Shown in pieces: positions 49,124 to 58,366 of a DNA stretch of 64,000 nt. The stretch spans positions 248,001 through 312,000 of the forward strand of contig NZ_CP044065.1 of NCBI RefSeq assembly GCF_008693385.1. Direction: 5' to 3'. The stretch's first letter is position 1, and the number at the start of each line of letters is the position of its first letter. A program made the position numbers and the translations under genes. Source of the stretch: Cupriavidus pauculus (lineage in GTDB: Bacteria > Pseudomonadota > Gammaproteobacteria > Burkholderiales > Burkholderiaceae). The notes below the pieces were generated by a model that saw only the letters and a list, made by a program, of their open reading frames with translations, did not search any database and was not told where the DNA came from.

Positions 49124-50878
49124 TCAGTTCTTCTTCTCGAACTCGAACTGCGGTGCCGCCGGTTCGCTCTCGCTCTGCTGCGGCACGTTGAGGTCCAGCG
49201 AGCCCGCGCTGGAGCCTGGCGCCGATGCCGGTGCCGTCGGTGGCGGCACGTTCTCCGCGCCACCCCCGCCCCCAAGCGGAATGCTGATCTCCGCCGAGTT
49301 GCTGTGTTTCATCGACCCCTTGTCGAGGAACATCGTCACCATGCCGGGCCAGAACATCACCAGCAGCACCATGATCATCTGCAGGCCGACCCAGGGCAGC
49401 GCGCCCCAGTAGATGTCCGAGCTCTTGACTTCCTTCGGCGCGATGCCGCGCAGGTAGAACAGCGCGAAGCCGAACGGCGGGTGCATGAACGACGTCTGCA
49501 TGTTCACGCACAGCATCACGCCGAACCAGACCAGCGCGGCCGTGGCCGCCGCTTCGGGGTTGCCGCCCATCGAGTCCGCGACCACGGGGGCCAGCACCTT
49601 GACGGCGACCGGCGCGAGCATCGGCACGACGATGAACGCGATCTCGAAGAAGTCCAGGAAGAACGCGAGGAAGAAGATGAACAGGTTCACCACGATCAGG
49701 AAGCCGATCCAGCCGCCCGGCAGCGAGGTGAACAGGTGTTCGACCCATGCCCCGCCATCGACGCCCTGGAACACCACCGAGAAGCAGGTGGAACCGATGA
49801 GGATGAACACGACCATCGCGGTGATGCGCGCGGTGGACTGGTAGGCATCCACGATCAGCAGGCGCAGGTCGGTCAGCTGGCCCGCGCGCAGCAGCAGCCA
49901 GACCACCACGAGGTAGGCCACGGCCAGCGGAATGCGGAACGCGTGCGAACCGAACGCAAACACGCCGACCGCGGCGGCCACGAGCGTCGCGGCAATACCG
50001 ATGCGGTAGATGTTGCGGTCGATACGGTTGAAGCCCTTGTCGCGGATGACGGCCAGCACCAGCGCGCCGACGGCGCCCATCGCGCCCGATTCAGTCGGGG
50101 TGGCGATGCCGAGCATGATCGTCCCGAGCACCAGGAAGATCAGCACCGCGCAGGGAACGATGCCGCGCAGGCACTTGGCCCACAGCGCCCACCCGCGCAG
50201 CGTGCGCGCTTCCGCGGGCACGGGCGGCAGCCAGTCCGGCTTGATGCGCGTGAGCACGAACGTGTAGAGCGCGAACAGCGCGATCTGCACGACCGACGGC
50301 CCCCATGCGCCGAGGTACATGCTGCCGACGTCTGCACTGCCGGCCGGCGTCTTGAGCTGGTCCGCCAGCACCACGAGCACGAGCGACGGCGGCACCAGCT
50401 GCGTGATGGTGCCCGACGCGGCCAGCACGCCGGTGGCGTACTTCATGTTGTAGCGGTAGCGCATCATCACGGGCAGCGAGATCATCGCCATGGCGATGAC
50501 CTGCGCGGCCACGGTGCCGGTAATCGCGCCGAGGATAAAGCCGACGATGATCACCGAGTAGCCGAGGCCGCCGCGCACGGGGCCGAACAGCTGGCCCATC
50601 GAGTCGAGCATGTCCTCGGCGAGCCCGCATTTCTCGAGGATCGCGCCCATGAAGGTGAAGAACGGGATCGCCAGCAGCAGTTCGTTGGCCAGCACGCTGC
50701 CGAACACGCGGGTCGGCACGGCCTGCAGGAACTGGAGCGGGAAGTAGCCCCATTCGATGGCAAGAAAGCCGAACGCGAGACCGACGGCCGACAGCGAGAA
50801 CGCCACCGGGAAGCCGATCAGCATGAACAGCACCAGGCCGCCGAACATCAGCGGCGGCATGTACTCCAATGGAATCAT
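49124..50878 (-). CDS. TRAP transporter large permease (DctM type)
   Basis: 584 residues, longer than the usual 430-ish. Multiple membrane helices and typical segments (GFPVAFSLSAVGLAFGFLA, LLLAIPFFTFMGAILEKCG, ATPTESGAMGAVGALVLA) define the family; the later extra length includes additional helices and an unusual C-terminal cytoplasmic tail (about residues 525-584) rich in Gly, Pro, Ser and Glu. It overlaps dctQ by 4 bases. It imports carboxylate-type solutes using a sodium gradient with an extracytoplasmic receptor not encoded here. Confidence 0.92.
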   Translation of the reverse strand: MIPLEYMPPLMFGGLVLFMLIGFPVAFSLSAVGLAFGFLAIEWGYFPLQFLQAVPTRVFGSVLANELLLAIPFFTFMGAILEKCGLAEDMLDSMGQLFGPVRGGLGYSVIIVGFILGAITGTVAAQVIAMAMISLPVMMRYRYNMKYATGVLAASGTITQLVPPSLVLVVLADQLKTPAGSADVGSMYLGAWGPSVVQIALFALYTFVLTRIKPDWLPPVPAEARTLRGWALWAKCLRGIVPCAVLIFLVLGTIMLGIATPTESGAMGAVGALVLAVIRDKGFNRIDRNIYRIGIAATLVAAAVGVFAFGSHAFRIPLAVAYLVVVWLLLRAGQLTDLRLLIVDAYQSTARITAMVVFILIGSTCFSVVFQGVDGGAWVEHLFTSLPGGWIGFLIVVNLFIFFLAFFLDFFEIAFIVVPMLAPVAVKVLAPVVADSMGGNPEAAATAALVWFGVMLCVNMQTSFMHPPFGFALFYLRGIAPKEVKSSDIYWGALPWVGLQMIMVLLVMFWPGMVTMFLDKGSMKHSNSAEISIPLGGGGGAENVPPPTAPASAPGSSAGSLDLNVPQQSESEPAAPQFEFEKKN

Positions 50879-51417
50879 TGCACGGGCCTCTCGTATTTCG
50901 ATTCGATGCGCACGAGGCCCTTGAGGGCGGCAAAGCGCTTGATGAGTTCGGAAATGCCTTGCAGCGTGAGGAAGGCAAAGCCGAGCGGTACCACGAGCTT
51001 GATGGGGTAGCGGGGGAGGCCGCCCGAGTTACCCGATTGCTCGAGGATGCGCCACGAGGGCATGAACAGCGAATCCCACGCCAGCCACGTGAAGAGGATG
51101 GTCGAAGGCAGCAGGAACACGACAATGCCGAAGATGTCGATCCAGTGCTGCGCGCGTTCGGACACGTTGCCGTAGATCAGGTCCACGCGCACGTGCTCGT
51201 TGCGCTGGAACGTGTACGACGCGCCGAACATCACCGCGACGGCGAACATGTACCACTGGAGTTCGAGCGGCCAGTTGTCGCTGAGATTGAAGCCGTAGCG
51301 GAGCAGGGCGTTCCCTGCGCTGATCAGGCACGACAGCAGGATCATGATGTTTGCAAGCCTGCCCGTGTGCTGATTCAACCTGTCGATCTGCCGTGACAGA
51401 CCAAGCAAGTAGTTCAT
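50875..51417 (-). CDS. TRAP transporter small permease (DctQ type)
   Basis: 180 residues and four membrane helices. Recognisable segments are NIMILLSCLISAGNALLRYG, WPLELQWYMFAVAVMFGASY and NEHVRVDLIYG. It pairs with DctM, whose start overlaps its stop (ATGA). The DctP receptor gene is missing from both sides: argH lies upstream and the unknown protein downstream. The receptor must come from elsewhere. Confidence 0.92.
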   Translation of the reverse strand: MNYLLGLSRQIDRLNQHTGRLANIMILLSCLISAGNALLRYGFNLSDNWPLELQWYMFAVAVMFGASYTFQRNEHVRVDLIYGNVSERAQHWIDIFGIVVFLLPSTILFTWLAWDSLFMPSWRILEQSGNSGGLPRYPIKLVVPLGFAFLTLQGISELIKRFAALKGLVRIESKYERPVQ

Positions 51418-51523
51418 GGGTTGTCTCCCCCGTATTTTGCGGCGATTAGTGTATCTGTAACAAAATGCTGCGGCGCTCCGTAGTTGTACCTATCGATGGC
51501 GTGCGCGCAACGGACAGACATGA

Positions 51524-51558
51524 AAAAAGCCGCCGGAGCTTTCGCTCGGCGGCTTTTT
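51524..51558 (-). terminator. terminator of argH
   Basis: A 12-bp stem (AAAAAGCCGCCG / CGGCGGCTTTTT, 11-base loop) has A-runs and T-runs on both sides, so it can end transcription in either direction. It lies 23 bases beyond the argH stop and upstream of dctQ. Confidence 0.9.
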
Positions 51559-51580
51559 GTTGCGCAGGCTTACGCGAAAC

Positions 51581-53002
51581 TTACGACGATGGCGAGAGGC
51601 TCGCGCGCGCCGCCTTGATCGCCGCCCGCACCTGATCGGGAGCGGTGCCGCCGATATGATTGCGCGAGGCCACCGAGCCTTCGAGCGTCAGCACCGCATG
51701 CACGTCGTCACCGATCAGCGAAGCCTTGTCGCCAAGGCCCGACGCGTCGCGGAGCTCGGCCACCGTGAGGTCGGCCAGATCGCACTGCCGCACGTCGCAG
51801 GCGCGCACGGCGTGGGCCACGGCCTCGTGCGCGTCGCGGAACGGCAGGCCGCGCTTGACGAGGTAGTCGGCCAGATCCGTCGCCGTGGCATAGCCCTGCA
51901 GCGCGGCCGCGCGCATGGCATCGGGCTTGACCGTGATGCCGGGCACCATGTCCGCGAAGATGCGCAGCGTATCGACGACCGTATCGACGGTGTCGAACAG
52001 CGGTTCCTTGTCTTCCTGGTTGTCCTTGTTGTACGCGAGCGGCTGGCCCTTCATCAGCGTGAGCAGGCCGATCAGGTGGCCGTTGACGCGGCCGGTCTTG
52101 CCGCGCGCCAGCTCGGGCACGTCGGGGTTCTTCTTCTGCGGCATGATCGAGCTGCCCGTGCAGAAACGGTCAGCGATATCGATGAAGCCGACGCGCGGGC
52201 TCATCCACAGCACGAGTTCTTCCGAGAAGCGCGAGACGTGCGTCATCACGAGCGCGGCGGCCGCGCAGAATTCGATGGCGAAGTCGCGATCGGACACCGC
52301 GTCGAGCGAGTTGCGGCACACGCCGTCGAAGCCGAGCTGGCTCGCGACGAATTCGCGATCGATCGGATAGCTCGTGCCGGCCAGCGCGGCGGCGCCCAGC
52401 GGCAGGCGGTTGACGCGCTTGCGGCAGTCGGCCATGCGCTCGGTGTCGCGCGTGAACATTTCCACATAGGCCATCAGGTGGTGGCCGAACGTCACGGGCT
52501 GGGCGACCTGCAGGTGCGTGAAGCCCGGCAGGATCGTATCGGCGTTCTGCTCGGCGAGGTCGAGCAGCGCGCCGCGCAGGGCGCCGAGCAGCCCGATGAT
52601 GTTGTCGATTTCGCTGCGCAGCCACAGGCGGATGTCGGTCGCTACCTGATCGTTGCGCGAGCGGCCCGTGTGCAGGCGCTTGCCGGCGTCGCCGACCAGC
52701 GCGGTCAGGCGTGCCTCGATATTCAGATGGACGTCCTCGAGGTCGAGCTTCCACTCGAACGCGCCGGACTCGATCTCGCCACGGACCTGCGCCATGCCGC
52801 GCTCGATCTCGGCACGGTCGGCCTCGGCGATGATGCCCTGCTTCGCCAGCATGGCCGCGTGGGCCAGCGAGCCCTGGATATCGAACAGCGCGAGGCGCTT
52901 GTCGAAGAAGACCGAGGCGGTATAACGCTTCACGAGGTCGGATACCGGCTCCGAGAAGCGGGCGGACCAGGCTTCGCCTTTCTTGGCAAGTTGGGAAGTC
53001 AT
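51581..53002 (-). CDS. argH: argininosuccinate lyase
   Basis: 473 residues. Superfamily signature [20 protein letters not shown] is complete, including the catalytic serine loop; [17 protein letters not shown] and [17 protein letters not shown] also match. It splits argininosuccinate to arginine and fumarate. The ATG at 53002 ([12 protein letters not shown]) is the family start; longer in-frame extension to 53263 is spurious. Confidence 0.97.
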   Translation of the reverse strand: MTSQLAKKGEAWSARFSEPVSDLVKRYTASVFFDKRLALFDIQGSLAHAAMLAKQGIIAEADRAEIERGMAQVRGEIESGAFEWKLDLEDVHLNIEARLTALVGDAGKRLHTGRSRNDQVATDIRLWLRSEIDNIIGLLGALRGALLDLAEQNADTILPGFTHLQVAQPVTFGHHLMAYVEMFTRDTERMADCRKRVNRLPLGAAALAGTSYPIDREFVASQLGFDGVCRNSLDAVSDRDFAIEFCAAAALVMTHVSRFSEELVLWMSPRVGFIDIADRFCTGSSIMPQKKNPDVPELARGKTGRVNGHLIGLLTLMKGQPLAYNKDNQEDKEPLFDTVDTVVDTLRIFADMVPGITVKPDAMRAAALQGYATATDLADYLVKRGLPFRDAHEAVAHAVRACDVRQCDLADLTVAELRDASGLGDKASLIGDDVHAVLTLEGSVASRNHIGGTAPDQVRAAIKAARASLSPSS

Positions 53003-53111
53003 GACGGCAGGGCGCAAAAACGGGAAACCGCGATTATAAGCCGAGGCGGCCTCCCGGCTGGCGTCTTGTCCCGATGCGACCGCTGGCCCATGCCGGCGCG
53101 TGTGACGAAAG

Positions 53112-53300
53112 CTACTCTCCGCAGGTGTCGAAGTAGACGGCGCCGTCGCGCACGAGCTTCCGCAGCGTCCGCAACCCCCCAAGCATCTCCACGCAATCGG
53201 AGCAATCCTCGAGATGATGTTCGAGCCGGACGCTGTCCCCCGCGCCGATCTCCCCGTCCGCACACACCTCCAGCAACTGGCGGGCTTCGTTACAGTTCAT
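53112..53300 (-). CDS. small zinc-finger (zf-HC2/ZAS) anti-sigma factor
   Basis: 62 residues. The ZAS motif H-x3-C-x2-C is present at His29, Cys33 and Cys36 (HLEDCSDC), with Cys13 a possible fourth zinc ligand and further cysteines at 3 and 60. There is no membrane segment, so it should be a soluble cytoplasmic anti-sigma factor, as in the redox-sensing RsrA class. Its start overlaps the sigma gene stop by 4 bases. The cysteine count makes thiol or metal sensing plausible; this is inference. Confidence 0.82.
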   Translation of the reverse strand: MNCNEARQLLEVCADGEIGAGDSVRLEHHLEDCSDCVEMLGGLRTLRKLVRDGAVYFDTCGE

Positions 53301-53848
53301 GGCGTGGAACTCCGGAGCAGGACGATGGTGGCGGCGAGCTGGCGCCGCGCGCGGGAGAGCGTGGCCTGCACGGCCTCGCGGGAGCTATCGGTGACGGCGG
53401 CGATATCGCGGTAATGGAGTCCCTCGAGCTCGCGCAGCACGATGGCCTCGCGCGCCGCAACGGGCAGCCGTTCGAGCGCGGCCTGCACGAGGGGGAGATC
53501 CTCTTCGCGCAGACGGAGCATCGGATCGCCCGCGCTGGGCGTGCCGAGATCCAGCGTATCGCGCTCGGGCATGGCGGGCTGCCGCGCGCGCCACGTCGCG
53601 TGGACCATGGCCAGCAGCCATGTGCGGGGCCGCTCGCCCTGAAAGCCGCCGATGGCTTGCTCGGCATGGCGCAGCGATGCGTGCGCGAGGGCATCGGCGT
53701 CCTGCGCATTGCCGCACAGCCAGCGCGCGAGATTGTGCGCGGCATCCGCGTGCGGCAGCACGAGCGCGTCGAAACGGTTGGTCCGGGCGGACGACGTGGA
53801 TGATGCAGACGAGGCAGACTGGACAGTCTGGTGAGACCACAGGCTCAT
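53297..53848 (-). CDS. ECF-type RNA polymerase sigma factor
   Basis: 183 residues. Region 2 is shortened but recognisable (FQGERPRTWLLAMVHATWRAR). Region 4 is clear: LPVAAREAIVLRELEGLHYRDIAA and the helix-turn-helix DSSREAVQATLSRARR. Its stop overlaps the anti-sigma gene, a standard pairing. It lies 92 bases after the RND pump gene on the same strand, so read-through is possible. Target promoters are unknown. Confidence 0.9.
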   Translation of the reverse strand: MSLWSHQTVQSASSASSTSSARTNRFDALVLPHADAAHNLARWLCGNAQDADALAHASLRHAEQAIGGFQGERPRTWLLAMVHATWRARQPAMPERDTLDLGTPSAGDPMLRLREEDLPLVQAALERLPVAAREAIVLRELEGLHYRDIAAVTDSSREAVQATLSRARRQLAATIVLLRSSTP

Positions 53849-53940
53849 GCGCTAACCCTCCCGCCGTCGGCATGACGGCGGGCCCAGTGTATCCGCGGCC
53901 CTTCCATTGCGCATCGACTTTCTGTCATGCGCCTGCCGCA

Positions 53941-56900
53941 TCAATCGGGGTTCGACTCCGCGAGAGGCCGGTCGTGCGGGGCATGCGGCGATGCTGCACC
54001 GCCGCGAGCCAGGCGCGCGGCTTCGTGTGCTTCCGCACGCGCGGCCTTGCGCCGCATGTACCAGTAGTGCGCGCGATCGAGGTACAGGTAAACCACAGGT
54101 GTCGTGAACAGCGTGAGCAACTGCGAGACCAGCAGCCCGCCGACCATCGCGTAGCCGAGCGGGCGGCGCAGCTCGGAGCCCGCGCCGTGGCCGAGCATCA
54201 GCGGCAGGCCCGCCAGCAGCGCGCACATCGTGGTCATCATGATCGGGCGGAAGCGCAGCAGGCACGCTTCGTAGATGGCCTCCTGCGGCGTCAGTCCGCG
54301 TTCGCGCTCGGCCTGCAGCGCGAAGTCCACCATCATGATGCCGTTCTTCTTGACGATGCCGATCAGCAGGATCACGCCGATCAGCGCAATGACCGTGAAG
54401 TCGTAGCCGCCGAGCAGCAGCACGAGCACCGCCCCCACGCCGGCCGACGGCAGCGTCGAGAGAATCGTCAGCGGATGGATATAGCTCTCGTACAGCAGGC
54501 CCAGCACGATATAGACGGCGATGAGCGCCGCCGCGATCAGATACGGTTGCGAAGCCAGCGAGGCCCCGAACGCCTGCGCGGTGCCCTGGAACGCGCCCGA
54601 GAGCGCGGTGGGCTTGCCCATGGCCGCGAGCGCCTGGTTGATCGCGGTCACCGCGTCGCCGAGCGACGTGCCCTGCGACAGGTTGAACGAGATCGTCACC
54701 GCGGGGAACTGCCCCTGATGGCTGATCGACAGATACGACGTGCGGCCCGTGTCGATGCTGACGAACGCGGATAGCGGCACCTGCTGGCCCGTGATGGGCG
54801 AGGTCACGTAGAGCTTGTCGAACAGGCGCGGGTCTTCCTGCAGTTTCGGCGTGGCTTCGAGAATCACGTGATAGCTGTTGATCTGCGTGAAGTACTGCGC
54901 CACCTGCCGCTGGCCGATCGCGTCGTACAGCGTGGCGTCGATGAGCGCGGGCGTGATGCCGAAGCTCGAGGCGCGCGCGCGGTCGATCGTGATCATCGCG
55001 GCCGCCGCGGCGTTCTGCTGGTCGGACGCCACGTCGGCGAGTTCGGGCAGTTGCCGGAAGCGCTGCAGGATGCGCGGCGCCCAGCTGTTGAGTTCGGCGA
55101 GGTTGGCGTCGGTCAGCGTGAACTGATATTGCGTGCGCGACAGCCGGCCGCCGACGTTGATGTCCTGGCCCGCCTGCAGGAACAGGTTGGCGCCTTCCAC
55201 CCTGGCCAGCTTCGGCCGCAGGCGCGCGATGACCTCGTCGGCGGTGGCCGTGCGGCCCTCGTCCTTCGGCTTCAGCGAGATAAAGAAGTTGCCCGTGTTG
55301 ACGGTGTTCTGGCCGCCCGTCATGCCCACCGCGGCCACATCGGGATCCGCGCGCACGACGTCGGCCAGCGCGACCATGCGCGCATTCATCGACTTGAACG
55401 ATGCGTCCTGCGCGGACTCGGCAAAGCCGAACAGGAAGCCGGTGTCCTGCTGCGGGAAGAAACCCTTGGGGACATACAGGAACAGCGCCACGGTCGCGGC
55501 CACGGTCAGGATGAACGCGCAAAGCGTGAGGAACTGGTGGCGCATCACGCGATCGAGCCCGTGCCGGTAGGCGTTGAGCATCGCGTCGAAGCCGCGTTCG
55601 AACAGCTGGAACAGCTTGCCGTGCTGCTCGGTGTGCCCGGGCGTATGGGGCTTGAGGAAGCGCGAGCACAGCATTGGCGTGAGCGTCAGCGAGACGATGA
55701 CCGACACCGCGATCGTCAGCGTGACCGTCACCGCGAATTCGCGGAACAGCCGTCCGACGATGCCGCCCATCAGCAGCAGCGGAATGAACACGGCCACGAG
55801 CGACACCGAGATGGAGATGATCGTGAAGCCGATCTCGGCGGCGCCCTTGAGCGCGGCCTCCATGGGCGCCATGCCGTCCTCGACGTGGCGGTAGATGTTC
55901 TCGAGCATCACGATCGCGTCGTCCACGACGAAGCCCACCGCGATGGTCAGCGCCATCAGCGAGAGGTTGTCGCGCGAGTAGCCGAGCATGTACATGCCGC
56001 CGGCGGTGCCGAGCAGCGCGAGCGGCACCGTCACGCTCGGGATCAGCGTGGCGGGCAGGTTGCGCAGGAACATGAAGATGATCATCACGACGAGCGCGAT
56101 GGTCAGCACGAGCGTGAACTCGACGTCCGCTTCCGACGCGCGGATATTCTGCGTGCGGTCCGCGAGCACGTTGACCTGCACCGACGCCGGGATCGACGCG
56201 CGCAGCTTCGGCAGCGCGGCCTTGATGCTGTCCACGGTGGCGATCACGTTGGCGCCGGGCTGCTTGGTCACCGCGAGGATGATCGCGCGGCCATTGTGGA
56301 TGGTGGCGTCCTCGGGCACGGCCGCGCCCGCGAAGCCCCAGCCCGCGAGCTTGGCGTTCTCGGGGCCGTCGATCGCCACGCCCACGTCGCGCACGCGCAC
56401 GGGCGCGCCGTTGCGGTACGCGAGCACCATGTCGTTCCACGCGGCGGCCTTGGTGAGCTGGTCGTTCGTGTAGACGTTGAACGCCTTGCTCGGCCCGTCG
56501 GTGCTGCCGGTGGGCGCGTTGACCGTGGTCGAGGCGATCACGCCGCGAATGTCCTCGAGGCTCATGCCGAGCGCCGAGATCTTGCCCGGGTCCACCTGGA
56601 TGCGCACGGCCGGCTTCTGCTGGCCGCCGATATTGACGAGGCCGACGCCCGCGATCTGCGAGATCTGCTGCGCGAGGATGTTGTCCGCGTAGTCGTTGAC
56701 GGCCGTGAGCGGCAGCGCGTCGGACTGCACCGCCATGACGAGGATCGGCGAGTCCGCGGGGTTGATCTTGCGGAACGAGGGCGGGCTCGGCAGGTTGGTC
56801 GGCAGCTGGCCGCCGGCCGCGTTGATCGCGGCCTGCACGTCCACGGCGGCGGCGTCGATGCTGCGGTTCAGGTCGAACTGCAGCGTGATCTGCGTGCTGC

Positions 56901-57159
56901 CCTGCGCGCTTTGCGAGGTCATCTGCGACAGTCCCGCGATCAGCGAGAACTGGCGCTCGAGCGGCTGCGCGACGTTCGACGCCATCGTTTCGGGGTTGGC
57001 GCCGGGGAGATTGGCCGTGACCTGGATCGTCGGGAAGTCGACCTGCGGCAACGGGGCGATGGGCAGCAGCGGCCAGGCGGCCACGCCGACCAGCAGCAGC
57101 GCCAGCGCGAGCAGCGACGTGCCGATCGGGCGCTTGATAAAGGCGGCGGAAATACTCAT
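53941..57159 (-). CDS. RND multidrug efflux permease (MdtC/MuxC-like)
   Basis: 1072 residues, full HAE1-type length. The proton-relay Asp pair sits in VGFVVDDAIVMLENI, and GIVKKNGIMMVDFAL and the GGIVGRLFREFAV segment are typical. Twelve membrane helices and two large periplasmic loops are expected. Its start overlaps the adaptor gene stop by 4 bases. It pumps drugs, dyes or bile-type compounds; substrates cannot be predicted. A third MdtB-type permease is absent, so this is a single-pump operon. Confidence 0.94.
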   Translation of the reverse strand: MSISAAFIKRPIGTSLLALALLLVGVAAWPLLPIAPLPQVDFPTIQVTANLPGANPETMASNVAQPLERQFSLIAGLSQMTSQSAQGSTQITLQFDLNRSIDAAAVDVQAAINAAGGQLPTNLPSPPSFRKINPADSPILVMAVQSDALPLTAVNDYADNILAQQISQIAGVGLVNIGGQQKPAVRIQVDPGKISALGMSLEDIRGVIASTTVNAPTGSTDGPSKAFNVYTNDQLTKAAAWNDMVLAYRNGAPVRVRDVGVAIDGPENAKLAGWGFAGAAVPEDATIHNGRAIILAVTKQPGANVIATVDSIKAALPKLRASIPASVQVNVLADRTQNIRASEADVEFTLVLTIALVVMIIFMFLRNLPATLIPSVTVPLALLGTAGGMYMLGYSRDNLSLMALTIAVGFVVDDAIVMLENIYRHVEDGMAPMEAALKGAAEIGFTIISISVSLVAVFIPLLLMGGIVGRLFREFAVTVTLTIAVSVIVSLTLTPMLCSRFLKPHTPGHTEQHGKLFQLFERGFDAMLNAYRHGLDRVMRHQFLTLCAFILTVAATVALFLYVPKGFFPQQDTGFLFGFAESAQDASFKSMNARMVALADVVRADPDVAAVGMTGGQNTVNTGNFFISLKPKDEGRTATADEVIARLRPKLARVEGANLFLQAGQDINVGGRLSRTQYQFTLTDANLAELNSWAPRILQRFRQLPELADVASDQQNAAAAAMITIDRARASSFGITPALIDATLYDAIGQRQVAQYFTQINSYHVILEATPKLQEDPRLFDKLYVTSPITGQQVPLSAFVSIDTGRTSYLSISHQGQFPAVTISFNLSQGTSLGDAVTAINQALAAMGKPTALSGAFQGTAQAFGASLASQPYLIAAALIAVYIVLGLLYESYIHPLTILSTLPSAGVGAVLVLLLGGYDFTVIALIGVILLIGIVKKNGIMMVDFALQAERERGLTPQEAIYEACLLRFRPIMMTTMCALLAGLPLMLGHGAGSELRRPLGYAMVGGLLVSQLLTLFTTPVVYLYLDRAHYWYMRRKAARAEAHEAARLARGGAASPHAPHDRPLAESNPD

Positions 57160-58319
57160 GAGCGGGGCGTGGCGGCGGTAGCGGTGGATTCGACGATCTT
57201 TGCGCCGGCGCGCAGCTTGTACTGGCCTTCGGCGACGACGCGGTCGCCCGCGGCGATGCCCTTGGCGATGACTGCGCGGTCGCCCTGCAACTCGGCGACA
57301 TCGACGGGCTTCATCGCCACGGTGTCGTCGGCCTGCACCGCATAGACATACGTGCCCGCATCGTTGCGCTGGATGGCGGAAGAGGGCACCGTGATCGCCT
57401 GCGTGCGCTGGCCCAGTACGAGGCGCGCATCGACGTACTGGCCCGGCCACAGTGCATGGGTCGGGTTCGGAAAGCGCGCCTTGAGCTGGATGGTGCCGCT
57501 CGTGGTATCGATCGTGTTGTTCACGAGAATCAGCTTGCCCTCGCCGAGCCGCTTGCCGGACTCGCGCTCGTTGGCATCGACGGCCAGTGGGGTGGTGTCG
57601 TCGTGCGTGGCGTCATGAATGCGCGACACCGCTTCTTCGGGCAGCGTGAACACCACGTCGATGGGATCGATCTGCCGGATCACGACGAGACCCGTGGTAT
57701 CGGTCGCGTGGACGATATTGCCGGGATCGACGAGGCGCGCGCCGACGCGGCCGGCCAGCGGCGCGGTGATCGTCGTGAAGTCGAGCTGCACACGCGCGAG
57801 CGCGATCTGCGCGTCATCGTTACGCACCGCGGCTTCGAGCTGCGCCACCGTTGCGCGCTGCGTATCGAGCGTCTGCTGCGTGGTCGCGTTTTCCGTGATC
57901 AGTCCCTGGAAGCGCGTGAGGTCCAGCTTCGCGTTGGCGAGGTTGGCCGCGTCGCGCGCGCGCGTGGCCTGCGCCTGCTGCAACTGCGCCTGGAACGTGC
58001 GCGGGTCGATGCGCGCGAGTACCTGTCCCTGCTTCACGTCCTGCCCCTCGACGAAGCCCACGCTCTCCAGCTGTCCGTCGATGCGCGGCTTGACCGTGAC
58101 GGTCTGCATCGCCTGCACGGTGCCGACGCCGACGAGGCCGATATCCACGTCCTGCGCCTGTGCGCGGGCCGTGGTCACGCCGACGGGCGGCGTGGGGGGC
58201 TTGCCCGGCTTGGGCGCGAACACGCGCGTGGCAACGTACCCGCCCACGCAGACGAGGAGGATCGCCGCGATGGCGATGCGTGCGCGGGCGTGCTTGTGAG
58301 GTCGGGCTGCGGCGGTCAT
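57156..58319 (-). CDS. RND efflux periplasmic adaptor (membrane fusion protein)
   Basis: 387 residues. An N-terminal membrane anchor (IAIAAILLVCVGGYVATRVF) precedes the lipoyl and hairpin domains: TVTVKPRIDGQLESVGFVEG, a helical coiled hairpin around residues 105-175, and FTTITAPLAGRVGARLVDPG. It connects pump and outer-membrane channel. The ATG at 58319 (MTAAARPHK) is favoured over a frame reaching 58442. Confidence 0.93.
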   Translation of the reverse strand: MTAAARPHKHARARIAIAAILLVCVGGYVATRVFAPKPGKPPTPPVGVTTARAQAQDVDIGLVGVGTVQAMQTVTVKPRIDGQLESVGFVEGQDVKQGQVLARIDPRTFQAQLQQAQATRARDAANLANAKLDLTRFQGLITENATTQQTLDTQRATVAQLEAAVRNDDAQIALARVQLDFTTITAPLAGRVGARLVDPGNIVHATDTTGLVVIRQIDPIDVVFTLPEEAVSRIHDATHDDTTPLAVDANERESGKRLGEGKLILVNNTIDTTSGTIQLKARFPNPTHALWPGQYVDARLVLGQRTQAITVPSSAIQRNDAGTYVYAVQADDTVAMKPVDVAELQGDRAVIAKGIAAGDRVVAEGQYKLRAGAKIVESTATAATPRS

Positions 58320-58366
58320 GGCAAGGGATCGGTTGGTATGCGGGGCGTATGAGAGCGGCGCGCGGT

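Noticed and set aside
54868..57345. Plus-strand frame of 825 codons opposite the RND pump
   Set aside because: Antisense shadow; His/Arg/Asp-rich and no domain.
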